Below, one piece after another: positions 34,405-42,706 of a DNA stretch of 64,000 nt. This DNA comes from CAYRPO01 sp964426305 (GTDB lineage Bacteria; Patescibacteriota; Saccharimonadia; Saccharimonadales; CAIOMD01). Below the pieces are notes generated by a model. That model was not told the origin of the DNA and did not search any database. It saw only the letters and a list, made by a program, of their open reading frames with translations. The stretch spans positions 1 to 64,000 of the forward strand of contig CAYRPO010000001.1 in NCBI GenBank assembly GCA_964426305.1, read 5' to 3'. Both the position numbers and the translations under genes were made by a program. The first letter of the stretch is position 1. The number at the start of each line of letters is the position of its first letter.

Positions 34405-35376
34405 ATGCGCAACCAAGAAACACAACCAGAGCTCGTTGCCGATAAGCAGCGCGATATCGTGATCGTTGGTGCTGGACCAGCCGCACTGACGGCTGCTGTG
34501 TATACAACTAGAGAAGATATCGACACCCTATTGCTCGAAAAGGGTGCCATAGGTGGCCTCGCGGCTATAACAGACTGGGTCGATAACTATCCGGGCTTTC
34601 CAGAGGGTATTAGTGGCCTGGATTTGGCGCAAAATCTACAGCAACAGGCCGAGCGATTTGGTGCGCAGATTGATTTTGCCGAAGTAACTGGCATTGAGCG
34701 TCAGGCAGACAATACGATCCGGCTCCGCACGACAGATGATTCTTACGTTGCGAGGGCAGTTTTGCTGGCAACTGGCAGTGATCACCGTAAGTTAGGAATC
34801 AAGGGCGAGGATACCTACTATGGCCGTGGTGTTCATTACTGTGCAACCTGCGACGGTGCGTTTTACCGAGAAAAGCGGTTGGTGGTGGTTGGCGGTGGTA
34901 ACTCTGCCGTCCAAGAAGCTCTCTTTCTTACTCGCTTTGCAAGCCATATAGATCTACTAGTTCGTAGCACATTACGAGCAAGTGATGTTTTACTGCGAGC
35001 ACTAGAAAATAATGATAAAATCACCGTCCATACGGGGATCATTCCACAAGAAATTGTGGGTGACGACAATGGCGTGACGCATGTTGTGTGCGCTCAAAAT
35101 GATGCAACGGTTCGCGTTGACTGTGATGGCGTTTTTGTATTCATAGGACTTCTGCCTAATACTGCCTTCCTAAAGCATACTGCCGTAGAGCTTGATGAAA
35201 CTGGTTTTATCGTGACCGATGCAAAACTACAGACTGCCATACCTGGTGTTTTTGCCGCTGGTGACGTGCGTAGTGGTGCGACTATGCAGATTGCAAGCGC
35301 AGTCGGTGAAGGCGCAACAGCGGCACTGCATATCCGTGAGTATATCGAAGGTAGTCACCTATCTCCTGGGCTATAA
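34405..35376 (+). CDS. trxB: Thioredoxin reductase-like flavoprotein
   Basis: A 323-aa FAD/NADPH enzyme. FAD site 'DIVIVGAGPAALTAAVYTTR', redox pair C146-C149 in 'GVHYCATCDGAFY', NADPH site 'LVVVGGGNSAVQEALFLTRF' and the final FAD contact 'GVFAAGDVRSGATMQIASAV'. All TrxR landmarks are present. The start at ATG 34405 lies 13 nt after the glutaredoxin stop; an overlapping TTG at 34384 is possible. It should reduce the neighbouring small redoxin. A MarR regulator gene follows after 12 bp in the same direction, which suggests a redox-responsive operon. Confidence 0.93.
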   Translation: MRNQETQPELVADKQRDIVIVGAGPAALTAAVYTTREDIDTLLLEKGAIGGLAAITDWVDNYPGFPEGISGLDLAQNLQQQAERFGAQIDFAEVTGIERQADNTIRLRTTDDSYVARAVLLATGSDHRKLGIKGEDTYYGRGVHYCATCDGAFYREKRLVVVGGGNSAVQEALFLTRFASHIDLLVRSTLRASDVLLRALENNDKITVHTGIIPQEIVGDDNGVTHVVCAQNDATVRVDCDGVFVFIGLLPNTAFLKHTAVELDETGFIVTDAKLQTAIPGVFAAGDVRSGATMQIASAVGEGATAALHIREYIEGSHLSPGL

Positions 35377-35388
35377 CAGGACTCGCGT

Positions 35389-35862
35389 ATGGCAGTTAGC
35401 AAGTCTACGTCCACTATGCAGCTTACAACATATCAGGCAGTCATCGCGCAGTCACGTGCATTTCGTGCTTTGCGTACTTTTATGTCAACGACATTACTGC
35501 GCCATAACCTAACTATGACTCAGTGGCTTATGCTTGGCATGATAGTTGACGCCAAAGAAGCAGGTGTTCGCGTGTCGGATCTTGCTGATGTTTTGGGTGT
35601 TGAAATGCCGGTTGTGACCAATCTAGTAAACCGTGCCGAGCAGGCCGGGCAGATCCGTCGTGTGGCGGATGATACTGACAAGCGTTCTCGTCGTATCGTG
35701 GTAACGCCGGAGTTTGCAGAATGTATTTGCGCCATAGAAGGCGAGTTGCAACATGAAGCCCAGCAGTGGATGTGCGGTTTGTCTCGACAGGATATGGATG
35801 GCTATTTTGCGATAGTCGAGGCTCTGGCGACATGCGACAACAAGAGCTATACTAATCGATAG
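35389..35862 (+). CDS. MarR family transcriptional regulator
   Basis: A 157-aa winged-helix regulator: helical dimer arm at the N-terminus, 'LTMTQWLMLGMIVDAKEAGV', recognition helix in 'VRVSDLADVLGVEMPVVTNL' and the wing 'ADDTDKRSRRIVVTPE'. It carries three cysteines in the C-terminal half, compatible with but not proof of thiol sensing. Being the last gene behind the redoxin/TrxR pair, it may control that operon in response to oxidants. The start ATG at 35389 lacks a strong SD. Confidence 0.9.
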   Translation: MAVSKSTSTMQLTTYQAVIAQSRAFRALRTFMSTTLLRHNLTMTQWLMLGMIVDAKEAGVRVSDLADVLGVEMPVVTNLVNRAEQAGQIRRVADDTDKRSRRIVVTPEFAECICAIEGELQHEAQQWMCGLSRQDMDGYFAIVEALATCDNKSYTNR

Positions 35863-35931
35863 ACATAAGCACAAGCTCGTCAAGCATCGTATGATGTTCA
35901 CTGAAACAATCGAAAAAAGAGGGGGAACCAC

Positions 35932-36507
35932 ATGAAAAAACCGATCGCCATTGTATCCGGAATTGTTATCGTAGCAGCTCTTGGGGGCCTTGGTTGGTGG
36001 GTGTATGGGCAAAATACTTCCAGCCAAACAGATTCACAAGAATCGACACAAACAGAGAGTGCGGCGTCAAACAAAGTCTCTACCAAAAATCTCATTGTAT
36101 TTTCTACCGAAAACAAAGATCTTGCAATTTTCGTGTCGTCCATACAGCTCGCTGGGTTGACAGAGACACTTCAGGGTCCTGGCCCATACACTGTGCTCGC
36201 GCCAATGAAAAAGGCATTTGAGGCACTTCCGACGGGCATGCTCGCAACATTGCAAAAGTCTGAAAATAAAGCTAAGTTAGCGGATATTTTGAAATATCAC
36301 GTCTTACAAGGTGCGGTAACAACCGATCAGCTAACTGACGGCCAAAAGATCAAAACGGTCGAAGGCGGTGAGCTAGTTGTTGAGAAGAAAGACAAAACTG
36401 TCTATTTGGTAGATGCGAAGGGTGGCAAGGCAATGATCGAGAAGGCTGATTACAAAGTAAGCAATGGCGTCGTGCATACCGTAAATGCCGTTTTACTGCC
36501 GCAGTAA
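35932..36507 (+). CDS. Anchored fasciclin (FAS1) domain protein
   Basis: A 191-aa surface protein. A signal anchor at about 4-26 ('PIAIVSGIVIVAALGGLGWW') is followed by a Ser/Thr/Gln linker and one FAS1 domain at about 55-190 with 'LAIFVSSIQLAGLTETLQGP', 'PYTVLAPMKKAFEALPTGML', 'LKYHVLQGAVTTDQLTDGQK' and the terminal 'VVHTVNAVLLPQ'. FAS1 domains mediate adhesion, so a role in attachment to a host cell or surface is reasonable for a possible epibiont but is inference. SD GAGGGGGA precedes the ATG. Confidence 0.92.
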   Translation: MKKPIAIVSGIVIVAALGGLGWWVYGQNTSSQTDSQESTQTESAASNKVSTKNLIVFSTENKDLAIFVSSIQLAGLTETLQGPGPYTVLAPMKKAFEALPTGMLATLQKSENKAKLADILKYHVLQGAVTTDQLTDGQKIKTVEGGELVVEKKDKTVYLVDAKGGKAMIEKADYKVSNGVVHTVNAVLLPQ

Positions 36508-36541
36508 GCATGATTGACGCGGTGCGCTCGCAGTTATTGTT

Positions 36542-37207
36542 TCATTGAAAGCGATCAGGAAAGTCAGTCACGATACCGTAAAGTCCATGCCTTTGCCACC
36601 AGGCTGCTTTGGCTGGATTGTTGACAGTATATGCCGTCAGTTTGTAGCCATGATGTTTCATGGACCGAATAAAACCAAACCATACCACGTGTCGTTTCAT
36701 GGTAATTCGTTTCGTACTAAGCTTTCGGGCCCGCCACGTAGCGCGCGTACCAAAGAATCGCTCCAAGACCTCGATGTCCACCTTGGGTAGTTCGTGATGG
36801 AGTGTTTGCAGTGTGCGAAAGCTAAAAGATGAAAATACAAAGCGATCAGCAGGTATGCCGTCTGTAAGCTTTTTTTGGATCATAGCTATAATTGGTGCGG
36901 TGTCGACATTGGGCTTGACCTCAATGCGCAACGGTACGCGATTATTGACTAGATCTATCGCTTCGTCCAACGTTGCCAGATCGGGCTTTAGCATTCGTAA
37001 TTCTGCAAGTGTGTGCGACGCAATTACTGCAGCATTTCCCGTTAGGCGTTTTAGTGTTTTGTCGTGCATCAGCACAACCGTGCCGTCGCTCGTAACGCGA
37101 GCATCAACCTCCACCTCATCAACAGCACACATTAGTGATCGCTGTATGCCTGCTAAAGTGTTTTCTGGCGCCAGACCTTTGGCGCCACGATGTCCAATGA
37201 TTTTCAT
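36542..37207 (-). CDS. Glycerophosphodiester phosphodiesterase family protein
   Basis: A 221-aa TIM-barrel phosphodiesterase. The N-terminal 'IIGHRGAKGLAPENTLAG' holds the catalytic His and Arg, 'EVDARVTSDGTVVLMHD' holds the metal-binding acids and second His, and 'LRIEVKP' the next Glu. It hydrolyses glycerophosphodiesters, or related phosphodiesters, from lipid turnover. There is no signal peptide. It is divergent from ppa, and their -10 hexamers overlap (TACACT at 37225-37220 on this strand). Confidence 0.92.
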   Translation of the reverse strand: MKIIGHRGAKGLAPENTLAGIQRSLMCAVDEVEVDARVTSDGTVVLMHDKTLKRLTGNAAVIASHTLAELRMLKPDLATLDEAIDLVNNRVPLRIEVKPNVDTAPIIAMIQKKLTDGIPADRFVFSSFSFRTLQTLHHELPKVDIEVLERFFGTRATWRARKLSTKRITMKRHVVWFGFIRSMKHHGYKLTAYTVNNPAKAAWWQRHGLYGIVTDFPDRFQ

Positions 37208-37262
37208 GTTTCAGTTGTAAGTGTACAATATATGCATACACGTAAAAGGAGAAAATACCTCA

Positions 37263-37790
37263 ATGGCAGATTTTAACCAAGTTCTTACACCTGGCGACTA
37301 CGCGAACGGCGTTGTTAATACAGTGATTGAAATTCCAAAAGGATCAAGCCTAAAAGTCGAATGGGATCGTGAGCGTGCAGCGTTTATGTTGGATCGAGTT
37401 GAGCCACGGATTTTTGCAAAACCGACAAACTACGGTTTTATACCACAAACGATCGACGAAGACGGCGACGAGCTGGACACGCTTGTTGTAACGGATGAAC
37501 CAATTCCTATGGGTGTATGGCTCGAAGCTCAGGTCGTAGGCGTGCTGAATTTTGAAGATGATGGCGAAATGGATCACAAGATTGTTTGTGTGCCTGCAGA
37601 CGACCGTCACACTGGCGACAGTGTCAAGTCACTCGACGATCTTGGCGAGCGTTGGAAGCAACAGGTAGCGCACCACTTTACGCACTACAAGGACCTCAAA
37701 AAGCCTGGCAGTACCAAAGTCTTAGGCTGGGGTGACGTAGAAGCGGCAAAAGTAATCATTGCCGAGTGCATTGACCGTTTCACAAAGTAA
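37263..37790 (+). CDS. ppa: Inorganic pyrophosphatase (family I)
   Basis: A 175-aa cytosolic enzyme that hydrolyses pyrophosphate to drive biosynthesis. Family I landmarks: 'VVNTVIEIPKGSSLKVEWD', 'YGFIPQTIDEDGDELDTLVV' (metal-binding Asp residues) and 'PADDRHTGD'. ATG 37263 is chosen because of AAAAGGAG at 37245-37252; the frame's 14 upstream codons lie in the leader. The promoter TACAAT is at 37224-37229. Terminal 'HHFTHYKDLKKPG' is typical. Confidence 0.96.
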   Translation: MADFNQVLTPGDYANGVVNTVIEIPKGSSLKVEWDRERAAFMLDRVEPRIFAKPTNYGFIPQTIDEDGDELDTLVVTDEPIPMGVWLEAQVVGVLNFEDDGEMDHKIVCVPADDRHTGDSVKSLDDLGERWKQQVAHHFTHYKDLKKPGSTKVLGWGDVEAAKVIIAECIDRFTK

Positions 37791-37901
37791 TACTCGTTTT
37801 TCGAAAATCAGTGAATTGTTGTCATCGCTACATGATGGAGTATCGTTAACGTGCTACAGCAGACTGCTTCTGTCGTAGCGGTATAGATACATATGTTGCT
37901 C

Positions 37902-37930
37902 TTGAGGTGTTAAACGTAAGCGTATACAAT
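37902..37930 (+). promoter_or_regulatory. Promoter of gap
   Basis: TTGAGG (37902-37907), 17-bp spacer, TACAAT (37925-37930). A leader of about 35 nt with AAAGGAG follows. An imperfect hairpin with GCTAC/GTAGC arms (37853-37879) lies upstream in the ppa-gap interval. Confidence 0.65.
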
Positions 37931-37970
37931 ACAAGACAAAGAATATAACAATGAATCAAAAGGAGTGGGA

Positions 37971-39032
37971 ATGACAACGAAAGTAGCTATTAACGGATTT
38001 GGACGCATTGGACGCAACGCCTTTAAAGTAGCTTTTGAGCGAAGTGATCTAGACATTGTTGCCATTAACGACTTAACCGACACAAAGACACTGGCACATT
38101 TGCTGAAGCACGACAGTACCTATGGCACGTATCACCACGAAGTGTCATTTGATGACGAAAATATCATAGTCGATGCTAAAAAGATTCGCGTTTACAAGCA
38201 AACAGATCCAGCCTTGTTGCCGTGGGGCGACTTAGGTGTAGACGTTGTGATTGAATCGACTGGCTTTTTTGTGGATCCTGCCAAGGCTCGTGCGCATATT
38301 AACCCGGCAGGCGCAAAGAAAGTCGTGATCAGTGCTCCGGCCAAGGGCGAAGGCGCAACAACAATTGTTATTGGTGTGAACGAAGATAAGCTTGAGACTG
38401 CAAGCGACATCATCAGCAACGCGAGCTGTACAACAAACTGCATCACACCTGTCATGGATGTGATCGAGCAGAATTTTGGTATCGAAAAAGCCATGATGAC
38501 AACTGTACATAGCTATACTGCAAGCCAGCGTTTGCAAGATGCTCCTGCAAAAGACTTGCGTGAGGCTCGTAATGCAGCAGAAAACATTGTGCCAACGACC
38601 ACTGGTGCAAGCATTGCTGCTGGCCAGGCATTGCCGGCAATTGCGGGCGTATTCGGCGGCCTAAGCGTACGCGTCCCAACCCCTGTCGTATCATTGAGTG
38701 ATTTCGTGATTGTCACCAAGCGTGACGTTACGAAAGAAGAAGTAAACGCCGCATTCAAGAAAGCAGCAGCGGAGCCCTACTACCAAGGAATTCTTGCCGC
38801 CACAGAAGAAGAGCTTGTGTCGAGCGACTTCATAGGTAACAGCCATAGCTGCACAGTTGATTTACCTTTGACAAGCGTTGTCGGCGGTAACCTGTTAAAA
38901 GTAGTTGCTTGGTATGACAATGAATGGGGTTACAGTAATCGCCTCATCGAGCTCGTTGCCGATACTGGTCGTATATTGCACGGTGACAAGATGAGCCCAG
39001 CCTTAGCCCAGCCCGAAGAGGCACATATCTAG
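37971..39032 (+). CDS. gap: Glyceraldehyde-3-phosphate dehydrogenase
   Basis: A 353-aa glycolytic enzyme oxidising glyceraldehyde-3-phosphate to 1,3-bisphosphoglycerate. N-terminal 'AINGFGRIGRNAFK' binds NAD(P), the active-site Cys is in 'SNASCTTNCITPVM', and 'WYDNEWGYSNRLIEL' closes the catalytic domain. D/L after the NAD fold ('INDLTDTKT') suggests NAD preference, not proven. The ATG at 37971 follows AAAAGGAGTGGGA. rpiB starts 2 bp after the stop, forming an operon. Confidence 0.97.
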   Translation: MTTKVAINGFGRIGRNAFKVAFERSDLDIVAINDLTDTKTLAHLLKHDSTYGTYHHEVSFDDENIIVDAKKIRVYKQTDPALLPWGDLGVDVVIESTGFFVDPAKARAHINPAGAKKVVISAPAKGEGATTIVIGVNEDKLETASDIISNASCTTNCITPVMDVIEQNFGIEKAMMTTVHSYTASQRLQDAPAKDLREARNAAENIVPTTTGASIAAGQALPAIAGVFGGLSVRVPTPVVSLSDFVIVTKRDVTKEEVNAAFKKAAAEPYYQGILAATEEELVSSDFIGNSHSCTVDLPLTSVVGGNLLKVVAWYDNEWGYSNRLIELVADTGRILHGDKMSPALAQPEEAHI

Positions 39033-39034
39033 AC

Positions 39035-39481
39035 ATGAAAATCTATGTCGGAAGCGATCATCGGGGGTTTGCATTCAAGGCGCAGTTGCTAGATTATGTG
39101 CGCTCAATTGGACATGACGTACAGGATGTCGGCGACAAAAAACTAGATCCAGACGATGATTTTCCGATATTTGCCGCAAAAGCGGTGCAGTTGGTTCTTG
39201 CCGATCCTGACCGTGATGCGCGTGCCATACTAATCTGCGGGAGCGGACAGGGCATGGCAATTGCCGCCAATCGCTTTCGTGGAATTAGGGCAGGGCTTGG
39301 TTGGAGTATTGAGGCGGCTAAAAGTACGCGAAATGATGAAGACAGCAACGTTCTTGCATTGCCTGCTGAACTTATGGGTAACGAAAAAAAATGGCAAGAC
39401 ATCGTTCACGCCTGGCTATCGACCCCTTTTGCCAATGCGCCACGGTTTATTCGGCGCAATAGGCAGCTTGATGATTTTTAA
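39035..39481 (+). CDS. rpiB: Ribose-5-phosphate isomerase B-type
   Basis: A 148-aa RpiB/LacA/LacB family isomerase interconverting ribose-5-phosphate and ribulose-5-phosphate. Signature: 'IYVGSDHRGFAFKAQLLDYV' and 'AILICGSGQGMAIAANRFRG', with the loop Cys as general base, and 'NDEDSNVLALPAELMG'. The length is normal. It starts 2 bp after gap, so the two are co-translated. With rpe and transketolase downstream it completes a non-oxidative pentose-phosphate route. Confidence 0.92.
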   Translation: MKIYVGSDHRGFAFKAQLLDYVRSIGHDVQDVGDKKLDPDDDFPIFAAKAVQLVLADPDRDARAILICGSGQGMAIAANRFRGIRAGLGWSIEAAKSTRNDEDSNVLALPAELMGNEKKWQDIVHAWLSTPFANAPRFIRRNRQLDDF

Positions 39482-39542
39482 TACATACCATAAACGAGCG
39501 GCTGACTTTTAGGGCGGCTGCCCGTATAATAGTTGGATTACT

Positions 39543-40124
39543 ATGGATAAAAAAATAGCTCCTTTGCACGATCTAACAAAGTCGCAGCTTCGGCTTGATA
39601 CTCCTGAACCAGCATCGACTGCGCCACTGGCGAAGACTACCATGGCATCTCCTGCGGCGACATCGGCTGTGCAGGGGGCGCCAGCTACCAAGTCGGCCTT
39701 GGATCCGTCGCTACCGCCAGCAAAGGGAGGTGCTATAGCGAGTACTGTCGGTACATCTGAGTATAAACTTTCTAGTGAGCAAAAGGGCCAGCTTGTTCTT
39801 ATGTTGACTGGACTTGCCGTGTTGGGTGGTGTCCTGGCGTTTGTTGTCGCTAGTATTGTTGCATATCAGGTCTATAAAGCTAGACAATATAGCGTTATAA
39901 CGCGCAACCAATACAAGACATTAGCAATCATGGTTACTCTGGCACTTGGCGTGTCAATAGGACTTTTTCTTGCCTTATTTTTCATATCAGACTTTTTCCG
40001 GATTAGTGTCTCGGGATTTTATCTGTTGACACTGATTTTGACTGCGCCAGCACTCATACTTTTTGCATACACACGTGTTTCATATCTTAACTACAGAGCC
40101 GATCGGCTTGCGGCAGAATCATAA
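39543..40124 (+). CDS. Unrecognised membrane protein, 193 aa
   Basis: The first 75 residues are cytosolic or disordered and rich in Ala, Pro, Ser and Thr ('PEPASTAPLAKTTMASPAAT'). They are followed by three membrane helices at about 85-108, 123-147 and 152-172 and a short basic tail. There is no recognised domain. TATAAT (39525-39530) lies 12 nt upstream of the ATG without SD. Its final TAA shares a base with the start of rpe (TAATG), so the two are coupled. Why a membrane protein sits inside a sugar-phosphate cluster is unclear. Confidence 0.7.
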   Translation: MDKKIAPLHDLTKSQLRLDTPEPASTAPLAKTTMASPAATSAVQGAPATKSALDPSLPPAKGGAIASTVGTSEYKLSSEQKGQLVLMLTGLAVLGGVLAFVVASIVAYQVYKARQYSVITRNQYKTLAIMVTLALGVSIGLFLALFFISDFFRISVSGFYLLTLILTAPALILFAYTRVSYLNYRADRLAAES

Positions 40125-40750
40125 TGTCAGTAGTTATTTGCCCGACCATAACTGCTCAAGAGCCGCACGAATACCGCACACAAGTTGAGCGAATTGCTCC
40201 CTTTGCAGAGCGTATTCATATTGATCTCATGGATGGTATATTTGCACCGACAGTGTCGGTTGCGGTGCCGAGAGTTTGGTGGCCGCATAGCGTCAAGGCA
40301 GATATACACCTTATGTATCAGAAGCCAGAAAGTGTTTTAGAGCAGCTTATATATCTGAAGCCGGACATGGTTATTATTCATGCCGAAGCAGAGGTAGATC
40401 ACATGCAGTTTGCGGCACGGCTGCATGCAGAGGGTATGCAGGCCGGGCTGGCGCTGCTGCAACAGACTGCCGTCGTTGCCACTGAACGTTTTTTAAACAG
40501 TTTTGACTATGTGTTGATATTTAGTGGAACACTAGGCTATCACGGAGGAGTCGCCGATTTGTCGCTGCTCGAGAAAGTACCTCAGATTCGTGATGCACAT
40601 CCAGACGTCGAGATTGCATGGGACGGCGGTATTTCCCTTGATAATGCGAAGGCATTGATTGACGGCGGTGTTCAAGTGCTCAATGTCGGGGGAGCGATAC
40701 AGGGGGCAGACAGTCCACTGGCCGTCTATGCAGATCTATGTGCACAGTAA
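40124..40750 (+). CDS. rpe: Ribulose-phosphate 3-epimerase family protein
   Basis: A 208-aa TIM barrel. 'RIHIDLMDGIFAPTVSVA' holds the metal-binding His-Asp, 'KADIHLMYQKPESVLEQL' follows, and 'IAWDGGISLDNAKALIDGGV' forms the phosphate-binding end. It converts ribulose-5-phosphate to xylulose-5-phosphate. It is shorter and more divergent than typical Rpe (about 220 aa): the N-terminal 'ICPTITAQEPHEYRTQ' replaces the usual 'SPSILSADF', so related 3-epimerases (such as AlsE) are possible. Metabolic neighbours (rpiB, transketolase) favour Rpe. Confidence 0.82.
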   Translation: MSVVICPTITAQEPHEYRTQVERIAPFAERIHIDLMDGIFAPTVSVAVPRVWWPHSVKADIHLMYQKPESVLEQLIYLKPDMVIIHAEAEVDHMQFAARLHAEGMQAGLALLQQTAVVATERFLNSFDYVLIFSGTLGYHGGVADLSLLEKVPQIRDAHPDVEIAWDGGISLDNAKALIDGGVQVLNVGGAIQGADSPLAVYADLCAQ

Positions 40751-40862
40751 TGCGTGGACGCCTTACTTAACGGCGATAAAGAGGGTCCGGTCTGTGTTCT
40801 GTACATGAGAATGCCTGTCCGAAACTAATATGCTTATGCTACACTGTCTCTAGGAAGAATCT

Positions 40863-41729
40863 GTGACAGATATGACAAAAAAACTATCAATTCCAGAACT
40901 CGAAAAGCAGGCAAATGACATCCGAAAGAGCATCCTTAAGATGCTTGAAACGGCTGGAAGCGGTCATTCGGCCGGCCCTTTAGGCTTAGCCGACATATTC
41001 ACGGCGTTGTATTTTGATGTTCTGCAGCATGATCCCAAAAACGTTGATTGGTCAGGGCGGGACATTTTATTGCTTAGCAATGGTCATTGCGCACCTGTGC
41101 AGTATGCTGCCATGGCACACGCGGGATACTTTCGAACAAGTGAGCTGCAGACCTTACGTCACTTTGGTTCACGCCTGCAAGGCCATCCTGAACGAACGAA
41201 ACTTCCTGGTCTTGAAAATACCAGTGGTCCGCTGGGCTGCGGATTGAGCCAAGCTGTTGGTATGGCGCTTGGCATGCGAATGAACCGACAACATCACCGA
41301 TGGGTATATGTAGTCATGGGTGATGGCGAATTGAATGAGGGCAATATATGGGAAGGTGCTATGATGGCGTCAAAGTATCATCTGAACAATATCATAGGTA
41401 TCATTGATCGAAACAACATACAGATCGATGGTCCCACTGAAACGGTTATGCCTCTTGAAGATCTTGCTGCCAAATGGGAAGCATTTGGGTGGCATGTGAT
41501 TGAAATCGATGGCAATAACATTGAGGCTGTGATTGATGCCTGCGCCATGGCTCGCGCCATTGTCGAGAAGCCTGTCATGCTTATTGCTCATACAGTCCCC
41601 GGCAAGGGCGTTGATTTTATGGAATACGATTTTCATTGGCATGGCGCGCCGCCAAATCATCAGCAAGCAGTCACGGCTCTTAAGCAGCTCAGGACGCTTG
41701 ACGGCAAAATCAGGAGCGAGCATGAGTAA
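40863..41729 (+). CDS. Transketolase, N-terminal (TPP-binding) subunit
   Basis: A 288-aa split-transketolase half. It holds 'TAGSGHSAGPLGLADIFTAL', 'LLSNGHCAPVQYA', 'LGCGLSQAVGMALGMRMN' and the TPP motif 'VMGDGELNEGNIWEGAMMAS' ending in 'LNNIIGIIDRNNIQIDG'. The start is GTG 40863 after AGGAAGAATCT. Its stop overlaps the C-terminal subunit by 8 nt, with that gene's SD (AGGAGCGAGC) inside. Split transketolases are usual in archaea and many streamlined bacteria. Confidence 0.94.
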   Translation: MTDMTKKLSIPELEKQANDIRKSILKMLETAGSGHSAGPLGLADIFTALYFDVLQHDPKNVDWSGRDILLLSNGHCAPVQYAAMAHAGYFRTSELQTLRHFGSRLQGHPERTKLPGLENTSGPLGCGLSQAVGMALGMRMNRQHHRWVYVVMGDGELNEGNIWEGAMMASKYHLNNIIGIIDRNNIQIDGPTETVMPLEDLAAKWEAFGWHVIEIDGNNIEAVIDACAMARAIVEKPVMLIAHTVPGKGVDFMEYDFHWHGAPPNHQQAVTALKQLRTLDGKIRSEHE

Positions 41730-42705
41730 GCTCTATTTGTCGGAATATTTACAGAAAGAGGTTGCCATGGAGCCAACACGCAAGGGTTTTGGCCGCGGAC
41801 TGAAACGGGCAGGAGAGCTCAGTGAAAACGTTGTGGCGGCGTGTGCCGATTTAACCGAGAGCACGCAAATGTACTTGTTTCGTGATGCATTTCCGGAGCG
41901 CTTTGTCGAAATTGGTGTAGCTGAACAAAATCTGGTGACAGTCGGGTCTGGTTTAGCCGCTATGGGCAAGATTCCGTTCGTGAGTAGCTATGCAGCGTTT
42001 AGTCCTGGTCGTAACTGGGAACAGATACGCACGACGATTTGCTTAAACAATCGTCCGGTGAAAATCGTTGGATCGCATGCCGGCCTTTATACGGGTGCAG
42101 ACGGTGCTACGCATCAGATGCTCGAGGATATCGCTCTCATGAGGGTGCTGCCTAACATGGTTGTCGTTGTGCCGGGTGACTCCCTTGAGGCCGAAAAGGC
42201 GACGATTGCTCTCGCAGCCGACAGTCGTCCAGGGTACTTGCGATTGACGCGCGAAGCAACGCCTATTTTTACTACTGCTGAGACGCCTTTTGAGCTTGGA
42301 AAAGCATATGTGCTCGAACATGGTCATGACATTACAATTGTCTCGACAGGTGTTATGACGCACCAAGCGCTCGTTGCAGCCGATGCGCTCTTCAAGGATG
42401 GCATAGGAGCTGAGATTGTGCATGTGCCAACTATCAAGCCACTTGACGCTGTTACGATTTTACAAAGTGCCGGAAAAACGAAAGCGGTGATTACCGTAGA
42501 GGAGGCGCAGGTTAATGGCGGACTCGGTGGTGCAGTTGCTGAGTTGTTGGCCGAGCACCTGCCTACTCCTATGCGGCGAATGGGAATACATGATGCATTT
42601 GGAGAAAGTGGAACACCGGCTGAGCTGCTGCACGCACATGGCCTAACCGCACAGCATATTGTGATGCAAGCACACGAACTATTAACAACATTACAGAGGC
42701 AATAA
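41722..42705 (+). CDS. Transketolase, C-terminal subunit
   Basis: A 327-aa partner of the preceding gene, covering the pyrimidine-binding and C-terminal transketolase domains: 'VVAACADLTESTQMYLFRDA', 'RFVEIGVAEQNLVTVGSGLA', 'SHAGLYTGADGATHQMLEDI' and 'VITVEEAQVNGGLGGAVAEL'. The catalytic Glu lies in 'GVAEQN'. Together the halves move two-carbon units among sugar phosphates. ATG 41722 has a good SD; the frame is open much further upstream but only as an overlap with the N-subunit gene. fba starts 1 bp after the stop. Confidence 0.94.
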   Translation: MSKLYLSEYLQKEVAMEPTRKGFGRGLKRAGELSENVVAACADLTESTQMYLFRDAFPERFVEIGVAEQNLVTVGSGLAAMGKIPFVSSYAAFSPGRNWEQIRTTICLNNRPVKIVGSHAGLYTGADGATHQMLEDIALMRVLPNMVVVVPGDSLEAEKATIALAADSRPGYLRLTREATPIFTTAETPFELGKAYVLEHGHDITIVSTGVMTHQALVAADALFKDGIGAEIVHVPTIKPLDAVTILQSAGKTKAVITVEEAQVNGGLGGAVAELLAEHLPTPMRRMGIHDAFGESGTPAELLHAHGLTAQHIVMQAHELLTTLQRQ

Positions 42706-42706
42706 C

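Noticed and set aside
41533..41721. 63-residue N-terminal extension of the transketolase C-subunit
   Set aside because: It is the shadow of the N-subunit gene; the SD before 41722 and the domain start agree with the shorter form.
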